A stretch of 64,000 nt of DNA, from NCBI GenBank assembly GCA_947247005.1, contig OX365950.1:52056761-52120760 (forward strand), given 5' to 3'. Positions 1-39,900 of the stretch are shown here, piece after piece. The DNA is from Spisula solida (taxonomy: Eukaryota; Mollusca; Bivalvia; Venerida; Mactridae). The notes below the pieces were generated by a model. It had not been told where the DNA came from. It saw only the letters and a list, made by a program, of their open reading frames with translations, and did not search any database. The first letter of the stretch is position 1; each line of letters opens with the position of its first letter. The translations under genes were made by a program, and so were the position numbers.

Positions 1-984
1 ATTAAGTCAGACATGGTAGGTAGCGCTCAACTTAACCAGCCGAGCACAGAAAACATTAAAAACACACAAGGCACAATACCCAACTGCACCAACCGAGCAT
101 AGAAAACATAAAACACATACAAGACACAATGCCCAACTAAACATGTAAAGATCCGCCCAAGTCCAAGCTGGCGAAAGGTATTATGAATTAGTTGAAGGAC
201 CCATTTTCCACAACAAAACGACAATAATCCCTAGTTTTACTATATACTAAAAAGAAGAAGTGCCCAACACACTGCCGAAGAAGAAAAATGATCCGCTCTA
301 GTCCCAGCTGTCAAAAAGCTGAATGTAGTTCATGCCATATATAAACGCATACAGGGAAATATATATACGAGTATATATATCCAAAACACAATCATATTTA
401 ACTTTAGTGCATGTACTCTATATGTGGAAGCACAAGGACAGAGTTCACAACACCTATTCTCCTAAACGTATAAGGATGAAATCGTCGTCTAGATAATAAT
501 AAGCAATACTATAGGTAAATATTTAACTCAGGTAGGTTAAATGGGGGGATTTACTATACAAAACCGACTGATAAAAGAACATAAACATGCATAACCTAAC
601 ACTTAACCTATAAATACAAATACATCCCAACAAACAAACAAGCAAACAAAGAACATGTGCGTAAAACAGTCATAATCCACATATACGAACAGTCGGTGTT
701 TAAGAACATGTAGGTATAATAATTATGGCCATCAAGTGGTCTTATTATGAGAGATAGTGAAGCTTGTAAGACATAATAAATAACCAACCAATAAATGTTG
801 TAAAAGGGCTTTTATTAAAGCCATAAACATAATAACGCAATGTAATTTTATAATAACACATTGTAAAATGTATATAGTATATACATCACATTTATATATT
901 AGAAAGTATTAAATACAGAGTATACCAATTTTATGTTAAATGACTAATATGGGTACTAACCTCATTGTACTTTGGATATTCCAG
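1..984. repeat. upstream intron with family A fragments and a GGCCA-repeat core
   Basis: 1-190 is a family A copy in antisense order (ttaagtcagac, then two 53-bp-type units with gagcacagaaaacat). 244-330 looks like a second A internal fragment. 723-842 carries the core 'atggccatcaagtgg ... aaaagggcttttattaaagcc' shared with 4764-5837 and 25311-25385. The rest is AT-rich intron with nothing recognised. Confidence 0.6.
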
Positions 985-27700
<26,716 letters not shown>

Positions 27701-28841
27701 TGTTTGTAGTACGCCACTGGCCAATGCACGTGAAAATAAGATGGCTATGTTATTTCATAGTGTCGTGTTATCCGTCGAGTGGAACAACCATTCTAGGATC
27801 ATCGCCTGTTTAGTGATACTGGATATAAAGCCATTATAAACAGTGGTGATTGCTTCATGTGTTTCTACAGATTGTGTTGTGTGGTAGTCATGAGAAGAAA
27901 CAATGTTAGTCCCCACTTAGGACAAAGGTCCTACTTGTGTAATGAAAACTTAAATGTGAGCACAAAATTTGTTGACACGCCTACACACTTTTCAGTGTTC
28001 CTTGTAGCTGAATGATGGACATAAAATAGTGACGCAATGAGGGTAAATGGTGACTTGGGAGAGATTAGCGATGTTGATGTAAATAATTCAATGTAAAGTG
28101 TATATTTTGTGTATAACATACAATGTAATCGTTCTAGGTGCCAAAATATAGACTAGCTGTTTGTGAAATGTGTGGTCAATCCCTGTATAGTCAGGTATTC
28201 TGGTGTCATCCCCCTTGTAAAGGTATCATTTAGCATTATAACTCATAAACACAATATACCATGTTACTGTTATTTCATAAGTTCTCCATATCCCACACGT
28301 TTGTCATGTGCAATAAACCTTTCACCCGAACGTTTGTCATTATTTGTGCAATCATTAACTTTTCATGCGAAAAGTACACTATAAGTCTAGTCTTATAGTA
28401 AACATTGTTGAAATCAAAATGTGTCGGGACCTTCACATATATTACTCATTTTACAAATTAACAACTCTTTAGTACCATGCGGTCATTTTAATTGCATACA
28501 TTGGGACACCCATTCAAACAACGTGTAGATAATGCATCATCCCCGACTTATGTGCACATATTAGTATGGCGTAGATGTACAACAAACAATGTGTAAAATT
28601 AACGATGGTCAATAAAAAATGCATTATTTTGTATGGTATCGAATGTTTAGAAACGTTGTAGATTAAGTACGTTATGACGAAAGCTTTAAGACTTCTATAC
28701 ATGGAATTAAACTGAGTTCTACTTCTACTTCATTTCTCGTCAAATACCGCTTCGCAGACAAATTATTATCTATTCAGAATCACGTATTATGTTTAAAAGA
28801 CCCTTTTTGGTACTCGACAGAAACTACAGAACTAGTTATCA
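27701..28841. other. GRIA 3' UTR and downstream, no other feature
   Basis: Follows the GRIA stop. Polyadenylation signals at 28312 and 28611 are the only elements recognised. Confidence 0.45.
28312..28317 (+). promoter_or_regulatory. candidate polyadenylation signal of GRIA
   Basis: AATAAA about 610 bp past the stop, followed by T/G-rich sequence. A second AATAAA lies at 28611. Either would give a normal 3' UTR length. Confidence 0.4.
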
Positions 28842-29344
28842 GGGTACTGTTTTATTAACATTGCGTAAATGTCGCGTAAGTTTGCGCAAATATTTGTCAC
28901 TTACGCAAATCCTTAAGTGTATTTTACTAATCAATCGTGTATTTTACTAATCGATCGCAAGTTGTTGCATACATTTACGTAAAAATATTGAATATTGAAC
29001 GTAGACCGGGCCACAATACTACCAATATAACGGGAACCAGAGTGAATAAATATACGTAAAAGTTCGATAAGTTTTGATGATTAAACATGTTTATATTACT
29101 AATCACGGTCTATAACAACAAGTGACGGTCGAAAATCAACAGTGCGTGGCAAAAACTCCTCACTACGTTCATATTTGCTATTTACGCTTACTCGGACCTT
29201 GCGTAGAATTACGCCAATACTTACGACAAAACATGAGAACAAATATCTTAGTAAAACGCATTTGCGCAAATATTATCGACGTACGCAATATTTACGGAAA
29301 ACTTAGTGTTACGCTAGCGTAAATGCTTTGATAAAACAGTACCC
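28842..29344. mobile_element. MITE-2 copy 2, 503 bp
   Basis: Inverted ends gggtactgttttatta and aaatgctttgataaaacagt plus accc. Subterminal 'gcgtaaatg', 'gcgcaaatatt' and 'cttacgcaa' motifs repeat on both arms. It is about twice the length of copy 1. Confidence 0.75.
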
Positions 29345-30065
29345 AAGACTCTTAAAACGGCATTTATGGACATTCAGGAAAGGATCGGCCATGACAATCA
29401 GTAGTATACGATAAATATGTTATCATTAATGAAAGTCGGGTATATATTTGACTCACGCAGTACCATCGTAGTTTCTTATTTACTGAATGTCAAAATAAAT
29501 GCAATATAACACATGAACTATACGTAAGCATGTATGGTGAAAACTTAATTTTTGTTTTTCAGCTGAACAAATAACAAAAATGGTGTATATAAATTAGACT
29601 TAAAAATGACAAAATGATCAAATGAAAAACGTAGTGGTTTTGAGTACAGAATACAACAAAGGGAACTAATTCACGCTCTTAACTGTTTGTATGACTCATT
29701 CCAAAATAGCAATATTCATAATGACATTGTATAATAAATATAACATTTATATCTAGACCAACATATTGTGTATAATGTCCCTGTGGTTATTGTTTGTTGG
29801 TTGTCATGGATATTGAAATGTGAAATTAAATATTTTGTGTAGATATGTGTTCTTGTTTTCACTTGATGAATAAATTTAATAATTTCTTGTTACTGTTCAT
29901 TTGCAGGCGACCCTCACCGAAGCATCATGGTACATGCGAAACCCTGTATCATTAATCCTTTCGGGATATGTGGGATAAATGGTTCAAACGTTTCATGGTT
30001 GTACATAAAAAGGGATAGATCTATGATTAAATTCAATAACTAGTAAACATATAATATACGTAAAT
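29345..30065. other. intergenic, nothing firm
   Basis: An acceptor-like tcatttgcag at 29897-29906 could open a 5' UTR exon of the next gene, but nothing else supports it. Confidence 0.3.
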
Positions 30066-30170
30066 CGGTATAACGAGTACATGTATTTTATATGTCCAAA
30101 TGACATTATCTGTCCGACAGAGGTAATGAAATTTAGTCATATAAAATACATGACTGTACTCGTTATACCG
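30066..30170. repeat. intergenic hairpin
   Basis: The arms cggtataacgagtacatgta and tactcgttataccg, continuing through ttttatatg / catataaaa, pair over about 30 bp around a 40-bp loop. A short foldback element. Confidence 0.7.
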
Positions 30171-30459
30171 AACAATTTATCTATTGAATTGGCGATGTTG
30201 AAAGATGTATAGAACACGGTCCATTTTCCTATTATATTTCTTGTGCTGGAGTTCGCTCCGCATACATATTAGCATGAAGAACGTTTATTAGTACGATTGA
30301 TCAACCACACAAATATGACGTTTCTAGATACCCGATAGTACGTCAGTTAAGCAGAACGGGAGAATCATGAGAAAACATGACGAGAAGATATATGGAATAC
30401 AATAAAAAGATGGACAAATAATTGAAGAATCATCACACAATAAAATACAAAATAACATA

Positions 30460-31080
30460 TCTTGAGTGCTGCCTGTGTTGTCCGATTTTCTATAATCTTA
30501 AGAATTTAACAGGTTTATTTAATTTAATATTGGGTGCGGAATATAGGAGGTCGCTTAATTCCGGTGGCCACTTATAGGTTGGACTCTCCAGATGACGTAA
30601 CATCACTTTGCAGCGAATGGTGTGGTAATCGTAAGCTTAACTATTTAACTATAAAAATACTATAACAAACCGTACAGGGCCGGCAGCAGTCAGGAAACTG
30701 AAACAGCAGACCACGAAAGGCACATAAACAAACACACAAACACACAAAACAAATCACAGATTACAAAAACACGTCACAAGTGCAACCACGTAAATGAACA
30801 AGAACAAATTAAAACATAACAGTTTCACAAAATACGACATCTTACTCCGACATTATGTCGCCCCAAGCAGACAAACATAACCTGTATACGAGCCAGAAGG
30901 CAAGAAGGATTGACAAGGAGACCGCACATCACAAGGAGACCGCACATCACAAGGAGACCGCACATCACAAGGAGACCGCACATCACAAGTACAACGCTAA
31001 GCATACAAAATTAAAAACAAAATTGCACAGTTACACAAATGTTTTTTTATGTTTTACAATAACTGCGTAAAAAGTGAACA
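30460..31080. repeat. degenerate family A relatives with 18-bp tandem repeat
   Basis: gagtgctgcctgtgttgtccg and later gcagaccacgaaaggcacat resemble family A and the 52270 copy. At 30917-30989 the 18-bp unit aaggagaccgcacatcac repeats four times and would encode KETAHH. The 71-codon frame through it lacks other support, so no gene is called. Confidence 0.5.
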
Positions 31081-31484
31081 AAAATTAAATTAACAAATCA
31101 TCGATACCGGGTTATCACATCACCAAGTCATAATGGATGATTTTAAGTAGTGTTTGGCCTATTATGTATGACAAGTAATACATGACTTATCTATCATTTG
31201 TTTATGCAATGCTATGCCAGGCATACAAATAATGAGGGTAAGTAGTTAGTTATTGCTAATTGGCGGAATTCCGTAAATGAAGTTCGTAACAAGGGATCAA
31301 TAGCGGTGTAAACATATCCTGTTTAAATGATTACCCACGAAGTCATAATATACGACATGAGCATAACATCACCATCATATTGTTTTGGTACTTTTGTCCA
31401 CATGAAACAGACAGGAAAGACGGGCGTGTGTTCAAAAAATATTTAATTGGGTTTAAAGACATTTACAAAACGATTAAATTAAGT

Positions 31485-31610
31485 CAGACAAGGAAGGCAG
31501 CACTCGACCCAACAAGCCGAGCACAGAAAACATCAAAAACACACAAGCACTGAAAACACGGCATCCCGTCCCGAAAGTCTGCCGCCTCAGTCAGTCGAGT
31601 TTATTTTGTA
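31485..31610 (-). mobile_element. family A copy, antisense
   Basis: ttaagtcagacaaggaaggc, then agccgagcacagaaaacatc, then cccgaaagtctgccgcctca. The last segment also occurs (sense) at 20210 and 48330, which helps define the family A body. The following 31611-32752 shows nothing recognised. Confidence 0.75.
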
Positions 31611-32752
31611 CATACAATAAATGTACAATTTACATGACAAAAATATATTAAAACATACTTTAAAACAATAAACAAACATGCATGCAATAATTTATATCAT
31701 GACAGTCAACATTATGTGTAAAGAATGACGCAAAGAAGAACTACACGTAGTTCTAATTTCCATTGTAGACCTTTGACATATAATATAATAAAATGTGCGA
31801 TATGTTCTTAAGACATGTAAATTTATTATAGATATTACAACTTCTTATAAATTATGTGACCAGAACTTGATTTAAACAAAGTCCCTGAATGTTCTGAAAA
31901 TTTTCCAAACTAATATAAATTATAAGAAAACACGCTCACAAAAAGGCTATTATTTAAAAAGTATTGTCTTACTATATTTTTAAGTTTATCATCGTTCGAT
32001 GAAGTTGGTCATGTGTACCTCGTATATACCTTATCGCAATGAGTTATTTGTTTTTGAAAGTAGTTTACGTAAATTTGTTCGACTTTATCTTTGATTGAAA
32101 GCAGGCAATGTTAGCAACTGTAAATACTGGGTAAACAGCCTCATTAATCAAAATTAATCTGGGATTGAAATAAGCGTATCGTTTGAGGTAAATATCAACT
32201 TGCATTATATAAAAGTTATATCTTAATTGCTTATCACTATGTTAAAATGTTTGAATACTTCAGAAAAAGTCTCCTGGTGTTAAGATCATGTGTAGGCACT
32301 ATTTGTATGGATTTATATACTTATTTGACTTGTTTAGGTAAAATAATTAGAAGGTTCGAAACGCTATGATAAGTTCACAGACATACAGAAAATACCTACA
32401 GTTGTGCCGCGTACTATGAAGATAACCAAACTTGAATCGGATTATGTTACTGTTGTCAACGAATTGGATCTTTAAATTACACAAACCACAAATGGACGTC
32501 ATAATATAATGAGACATTTAAATGGTCTGGTGTATTTCTTGTTTTGTTAACAATATAGTGTACATGCACTGCATGTTTTCTTTATAGAAAAACTAAGTAA
32601 ACTATAAATCAAACGTTCATCAACGTGCAAAAGTGAGACGTCTGGGTAATTTCGGTGTTACTGTTTCGTGAACAAAAATGATGTGAAATATAAACAAGTT
32701 CTTAGTCTTTCATACAGTTACAGTTTTTAGTTTATTCACATATACTTTGTAG

Positions 32753-33162
32753 ATCTCTAACCAGTTTGTAAAATGCTGCCGACAGTTCCGGAAATAAAGC
32801 TTTTAGGAAGCGGAACACCGCAGTATGGTTTACAAATGCCACAACTTCCTGATCCAGGAAAAGCAGACGACAGTTGGTGTCAAAATGAAAAGCTTGATTT
32901 CTCTGTGCGATTAGGTTCTACGCTGTCTAGAGGTTATGAAACAGACGATAAAAGTGTCAGAAAAGATTTACAACTAACGTCTGACCAGGCGTTAGCTTCA
33001 CCAGATTCAAGAACTGTTTGTAAAAGTCCAAGAAGCCCAAAGGATATCAATGTTAACACATCTCCGAGATTTCCTGGTAAAAATAACCGACGAGGTTCCC
33101 GACGTGGCAGTACATCTAGGCAGAGTTCTATCACCTGCACATATATAACTGATAAAGAAACG
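32753..33162 (+). CDS. CNBD2: CNBD2-like exon 1 (start codon at 32773)
   Basis: The acceptor tttgtag at 32746-32752 suggests a non-coding exon upstream. An in-frame TAA at 32758 makes ATG 32773 (context aaaATGc) the start. The 130 codons are polar and low-complexity. Two RRGS motifs in NNRRGSRRGSTSRQSS are consensus PKA/PKG sites. The donor acg|gtttgg was chosen because its phase 0 matches exon 2. Confidence 0.8.
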
Positions 33163-33890
33163 GTTTGGTATTTTCTGATATTTTCAGTGCATGTTTAATT
33201 ATCTTTACTCCATAGCGTCTTTTTGCTGTCTAGTTGTATGTCCGTGTAGGAACACGTCAATGCACTGATATAGTTGCCTTTGTTTCGAATATGACCCTAA
33301 TCATTAATGTGATTATGTTAAGGTTTGACTGAATGATTCTTTTCCAAACAGCTTGTTGGTCATTGTCTAAAATGGATTGTATTCGATTTTTCGGTAGAAC
33401 AAATATAACAAATCTGATGTATAGTGCAGTACATTAATCAGATTTAAATTGTCTTACATATGACCTAATAAATAAGCATGTGTTTAGGCATGGAATTTGG
33501 CGCACTCAAGCAACAATATAATTATGAAAGCAAATGATGATGGAGTTTTATAAACATCAAATGATAGACTATTGCAAAACAAATGACCAATTGCAATATA
33601 TCTCAATATATAAGGTCGCGAAATATGCACATGCTATTGGTCACTCTGTTTCGTTTGAAACAACCTTGCTAAAATGCTTGTGATTATCCGTTATGCTACA
33701 TGTTCATTACAGAATATATGTATTATCTTTATGCCTATTACAGAAGTTATGTTTCGTTTTGTTTGTATTACACAGCCATTGATGAAGGTGCAGAGAATCT
33801 TCAAGACAGTTCGAATTATTTCCGGTGTTTGTTTAGCATTGAAAAGGTAATGTATTAAAACTGTTTGGAATACATTTTCATTCGTTTTAA

Positions 33891-33930
<40 letters not shown>

Positions 33931-36900
33931 ATAAACTACCAGAAACGGGCGAGAGATAGCGACAATTGTTAAATATCTATAAATACGGTAGCTCTTGCCT
34001 TTAGACCAGTATTCATTTATTTACATGCAGAGTTATTGCACACAAATATTACACCGTTGGAGCATAGAAACTCTGTCATTGTCTAGTTGCATCAGTACCA
34101 GGCGAAAGAAGTTAACAAGTACAGACACACGTGTTCTAAATTCTTTTCGGTTCATGTAAAGTGTGACAACACGATCATTAACAGGTTTTACATGTACTGT
34201 AATATAAACAAAGTTATGTTGATTTTAGACCAAATGAATACCATGGCAACATGTTCCCTCTGAAAGAAGAATGGTATGGTGTTGCAAAGCAGTCTGGAGT
34301 TCGGTGGAATTTTAACCATGCCGCCAACAACTCGCGGCAATGTCGTAACAAGTCGCACAAAAACACCGAATATCGTATTTATCACATAACATGCGGTCCA
34401 GGAGTGCCGTAAAGTCGTGACGTAAATATCGTTCGGCACTCCCAGACCGTGCAATAAATATTTAAATTAGCTTGACGTGACGTTAGCCAATTCATGCATT
34501 GATCCGTCACTGACGTCAGGATAATATCAACGTCGCCATGACGTCGCGCTCATTGTACCGCTAAATTTTGGCTGAAACATATGCAGCGTACATCACCATT
34601 CTGAACAATATTGAGCGTTTTCTAAGGTTAAGTGATAAATAGAATCTTACATTCGTGCTCATTACGTACGAGTTTTATTAAACTCGTCGACAAAAACAAT
34701 ATGACACTCGGCAAAGCCTCGTGTCACATCATTTTGTCCACTCGTTTAATAAAACTCGTATGTAATGAGCACTCATACAAGATCCTCTATAGATGTCGCA
34801 GTGGCGTCGTGCGAACTCACGCAGGTCGGGCAATATCGCACACATGTCAACCAAACTCGCAACAAACTCGTGCTTTGTCATAGTTCTATTTTTTGGCGAG
34901 TTGCTACGACATAGGAAGACATGTCTACGACATCTGTTCATGAATGCGCGTGATTCCTTCGACACGTCCACGACACGTGTGCCGGACGAAAAGTTCGGCG
35001 AGAATTTTAAACGGTTTGGAGAGTTATGGCGACATAAGAAGACATCACTGCGACATAGGACGATATGCGTACAAGATCTACACGACACCGGCCGAATTGT
35101 GACGAGTTACAACTCGCCACAACTCGTAGCTCCAACTCTTCACTGTGTGACAGGGGCTTAAACAATAAATGCATAATCTATAGTCTAAGGGGAGAAACTC
35201 TTGCAAAATTAATATTTTGTCATCCATACATTTTACTAAATGTGATTTTTGGCATACTATATTGACAGACATAGCTGTGTAGGATGGCGGGTATGACCAG
35301 TCATTTCAGTTTTGGAAAATCTACGTTCAAAGCCCTCTTTAAAGGGGTCCAGTGGGCCAAAAAACCTGTGCACGACACGGGGCCCGTATAATCCCTTAGT
35401 GTACCCATGACAGCTAAATTCCTGAATTTGGGCATTTAGGTCGAAAACTACTGAAGGCCGAAATGGCCATCCCGGCGAGTCTGCATTAGTACGCTACGGT
35501 AGCGAAAAGGATATATAGACTTTTATTCAGAATACATTGTATCTGAATTGGTTTACCGGTGCAATCAAAAAAGAAAATATATATAGTAGCTCTGCTAGCA
35601 TGACATGTTCATTTAGATTTTCGGGAGCATCAACACATGTTTTAGTTGAACATTGTGTCTTGTATGTTTGCTGTGCTCGGCTGGTTCAGGTGGGCATTGT
35701 GCCTTGTGTATTTTGTATGTTTTCTGTGCTCGGCTGGTTCAGGTGGGCATTGTGCCTTGTGTATATTGTATGTTTTCAGTGCTCGGCTGGTTCAGGTGGG
35801 CATTGTGCCTTGTGTATTGTGTATGTTTTCTGTGCTCGGCTGGTTCAGGTGGGCATTGTGCCTTGTGTATTGTGTATGTTTTCTGTGCTCGGCTGGTTCA
35901 GGTGGGCATTGTGCCTTGTGTATTGTGTATGTTTTCTGTGCTCGGCTGGTTCAGGTGGGCCTTGTGCCTTGTGTATTTTGTATGTTTTCTGTGCTTGGCT
36001 GGTTCAGGTGGGCCTTGTGCCTTGTGTATTGTGTATGTTTTCTGTGCTCGGCTGGTTCAGGTGGGCATTGTGCCTTGTGTATTTTGTATGTTTTCTGTGC
36101 TCGGCTGGTTCAGGTGGGCCTTGTGCCTTGTGTATTTTGTATGTTTTCTGTGCTTGGCTGGTTCAGGTGGGCCTTGTGCCTTGTGTATTGTGTATGTTTT
36201 CTGTGCTCGGCTGGTTCAGGTGGGCATTGTGCCTTGTGTATTTTGTATGTTTTCTGTGCTCGGCTGGTTCAGGTGGGCATTGTGCCTTTTGTATTTTGTA
36301 TGTTTTCTGTGCTCGGCTGGTTCAGGTGGGCATTGTGCCTTTTGTATTTTGTACGTTTTCTGTGCTCGGCTGGTTCAGGTGGGCATTGTGCCTTGTGTAT
36401 TTTGTACGTTTTCTGTGCTCGGCTGGTTTAGGTGGGCATTGTGCCTTGTGTATTTTGTACGTTTTCTGTGCTCGGCTGGTTTAGGTGGACATTGTGCCTT
36501 GTGTATTTTGTACGTTTTCTGTGCTCGGTTGGATCAGGTGGGCATTGTGTCTTGTGTATATTGTATGTTTTCTGTGCTCGGTTGGATCAGGTGGGCATTG
36601 TGTCTTGTGTATATTGTATGTTTTCTGTGCTCGGTTGGATCAGGTGGGCCTTGTGCCTTGTGTATTTTGTACGTTTTCTGTGCTTGGCTGGTTCAGGTGG
36701 GCCTTGTGCCTTGTGTATTTTGTACGTTTTCTGTGCTCGGCTGGTTTAGGTGGACATTGTGCCTTGTGTATTTTGTACGTTTTCTGTGCTCGGTTGGATC
36801 AGGTGGGCATTGTGTCTTGTGTATATTGTATGTTTTCTGTGCTCGGTTGGATCAGGTGGGCATTGTGTCTTGTGTATATTGTATGTTATCTGTGCTCGGT

Positions 36901-39900
36901 TGGATCAGGTGGGCCTTGTGCCTTGTGTATTTTGTACGTTTTCTGTGCTTGGCTGGTTCAGGTGGGCCTTGTGCCTTGTGTATTTTGTATGTTTTCTGTG
37001 CTCTGCTGGTTCAGGTGGGCCTTGTGCCTTGTGTATTGTGTATGTTTTCTGTGCTCTGCTGGTTCAGGTGGGCCTTGTGCCTTGTGTATTTTGTATGTTT
37101 TCTGTGCTCTGCTGGTTCAGGTGGGCCTTATGCCTTGTGTATTTTGTATGTTTTCTGTGCTCTGCTGGTTCAGGTGGGCCTTGTGCCTTGTGTATTTTGT
37201 ATGTTTTCTGTGCTCGGCTGGTTCAGGTGGGCCTTGTGCCTTGTGTATTTTGTACGTTTTCTGTGCTCGGCTGGTTCAGGTGGGCCTTGTGCCTTGTGTA
37301 TTTTGTATGTTTTCTGTGCTCTGCTGGTTCAGGTGGGCCTTGTGCCTTGTGTATTTTTTCTGTGCTCGGCTGGTTCAGGTGGGCCTTGTGCCTTGTGTAT
37401 TTTGTATATTTTCTGTGCTCGGCTGGTTCAGGTGGGCCTTGTGCCTTGTGTATTTTGTATGTTTTCTGTGCTCGGCTGGTTCAGGTGGGCCTTGTGCCTT
37501 GTGTATTTTGTATATTTTCTGTGCTCGGCTGGTTCAGGTGGGCATTGTGCCTTGTGTATTGTGTATGTTTTCTGTGCTCGGCTGGTTCAGGTGGGCCTTG
37601 TGCCTTGTGTATTTTGTATATTTTCTGTGCTCGGCTGGTTCAGGTGGGCCTTGTGCCTTGTGTATTTTGTATGTTTTCTGTGCTCGGCTGGTTCAGGTGG
37701 GCCTTGTGCCTTGTGTATTTTGTATATTTTCTGTGCTCGGCTGGTTCAGGTGGGCATTGTGCCTTGTGTATTGTGTATGTTTTCTGTGCTCGGCTGGTTC
37801 AGGTGGGCATTGTGCCTTGTGTATTGTGTATGTTTTCTGTGCTCGGCTGGTTCAGGTGGGCATTGTGCCTTGTGTATTGTGTATGTTTTCTGTGCTCGGC
37901 TGGTTCAGGTGGGCCTTGTGCCTTGTGTATTTTGTATGTTTTCTGTGCTTGGCTGGTTCAGGTGGGCCTTGTGCCTTGTGTATTGTGTATGTTTTCTGTG
38001 CTCGGCTGGTTCAGGTGGGCATTGTGCCTTGTGTATTTTGTATGTTTTCTGTGCTCGGCTGATTCAGGTGGGCATTGTGCCTTTTGTATTTTGTATGTTT
38101 TCTGTGCTCGGCTGGTTCAGGTGGGCATTGTGCCTTTTGTATTTTGTACGTTTTCTGTGCTCGGCTGGTTCAGGTGGGCATTGTGCCTTGTGTATTTTGT
38201 ACGTTTTCTGTGCTCGGCTGGTTTAGGTGGGCATTGTGCCTTGTGTATTTTGTACGTTTTCTGTGCTCGGCTGGTTTAGGTGGACATTGTGCCTTGTGTA
38301 TTTTGTACGTTTTCTGTGCTCGGTTGGATCAGGTGGGCATTGTGTCTTGTGTATATTGTATGTTTTCTGTGCTCGGTTGGATCAGGTGGGCATTGTGTCT
38401 TGTGTATATTGTATGTTTTCTGTGCTCGGTTGGATCAGGTGGGCCTTGTGCCTTGTGTATTTTGTACGTTTTCTGTGCTTGGCTGGTTCAGGTGGGCCTT
38501 GTGCCTTGTGTATTTTGTACGTTTTCTGTGCTCGGCTGGTTTAGGTGGACATTGTGCCTTGTGTATTTTGTACGTTTTCTGTGCTCGGTTGGATCAGGTG
38601 GGCATTGTGTCTTGTGTATATTGTATGTTTTCTGTGCTCGGTTGGATCAGGTGGGCATTGTGTCTTGTGTATATTGTATGTTTTCTGTGCTCGGTTGGAT
38701 CAGGTGGGCCTTGTGCCTTGTGTATTTTGTACGTTTTCTGTGCTTGGCTGGTTCAGGTGGGCCTTGTGCCTTGTGTATTTTGTATGTTTTCTGTGCTCTG
38801 CTGGTTCAGGTGGGCCTTGTGCCTTGTGTATTGTGTATGTTTTCTGTGCTCTGCTGGTTCAGGTGGGCCTTGTGCCTTGTGTATTTTGTATGTTTTCTGT
38901 GCTCTGCTGGTTCAGGTGGGCCTTATGCCTTGTGTATTTTGTATGTTTTCTGTGCTCTGCTGGTTCAGGTGGGCCTTGTGCCTTGTGTATTTTGTATGTT
39001 TTCTGTGCTCGGCTGGTTCAGGTGGGCCTTGTGCCTTGTGTATTTTGTACGTTTTCTGTGCTCGGCTGGTTCAGGTGGGCCTTGTGCCTTGTGTATTTTG
39101 TATGTTTTCTGTGCTCTGCTGGTTCAGGTGGGCCTTGTGCCTTGTGTATTTTTTCTGTGCTCGGCTGGTTCAGGTGGGCCTTGTGCCTTGTGTATTTTGT
39201 ATATTTTCTGTGCTCGGCTGGTTCAGGTGGGCCTTGTGCCTTGTGTATTTTGTATGTTTTCTGTGCTCGGCTGGTTCAGGTGGGCCTTGTGCCTTGTGTA
39301 TTTTGTATATTTTCTGTGCTCGGCTGGTTCAGGTGGGCATTGTGCCTTGTGTATTTTGTATATTTTCTGTGCTCGGCTGGTTCAGGTGGGCCTTGTGCCT
39401 TATGTATTTTGTATATTTTCTGTGCTCGGCTGGTTCAGGTGGGCCTTGTGCCTTGTGTATTTTGTATATTTTCTGTGCTCGGCTGGTTCAGGTGGGCCTT
39501 GTGCCTTGTGTATTTTGTATATTTTCTGTGCTCGGCTGGTTCAGGTGGGCATTGTGCCTTGTGTATTTTGTATGTTTTCTGTGCTCGGCTGGTTCAGGTG
39601 GGCATTGTGTCTTGTGTATTTTGTATGTTTTCTGTGCTCGGCTGGTTCAGGTGGGCATTGTGCCTTGTGTATTTTGTACGTTTTCTGTGCTTGGCTGGTT
39701 CAGGTGGGCATTGTGCCTTGTGTATTGTGTATGTTTTCTGTGCTCGGCTGGTTCAGGTGGGCCTTGTGACACGTGTATTTTGTACGTTTTCTGTGCTCGG
39801 CTGGTTCAGGTGGGCCTTGTGCCTTGTGTATTTTGTATGTTTTCTGTGTTCGGCTGGTTAAGCTGAGTGCTGCCTTCCCTGTCTGTATTATATTTTGAAA

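Noticed and set aside
29897..29960. 5' UTR exon of the CNBD2-like gene
   Set aside because: Only an acceptor-like tcatttgcag is visible. There is no donor or promoter evidence.
30855..31070. 71-codon ORF with four KETAHH repeats as a small protein gene
   Set aside because: The repeat is an 18-bp DNA tandem in intergenic, repeat-derived sequence, with no promoter, splice or homology support.
35537..39866. Very long forward ORFs (up to 857 codons) encoding Cys/Trp/Phe-rich repeats
   Set aside because: They are a product of a 53-bp stop-free unit. Since 53 is not a multiple of 3, all three frames stay open. There is no start context, domain or codon bias, and the array lies inside a CNBD2-like intron.
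35640..39890. CRISPR-like array
   Set aside because: The units are head-to-tail without unique spacers, in a eukaryotic intron. It is a minisatellite.
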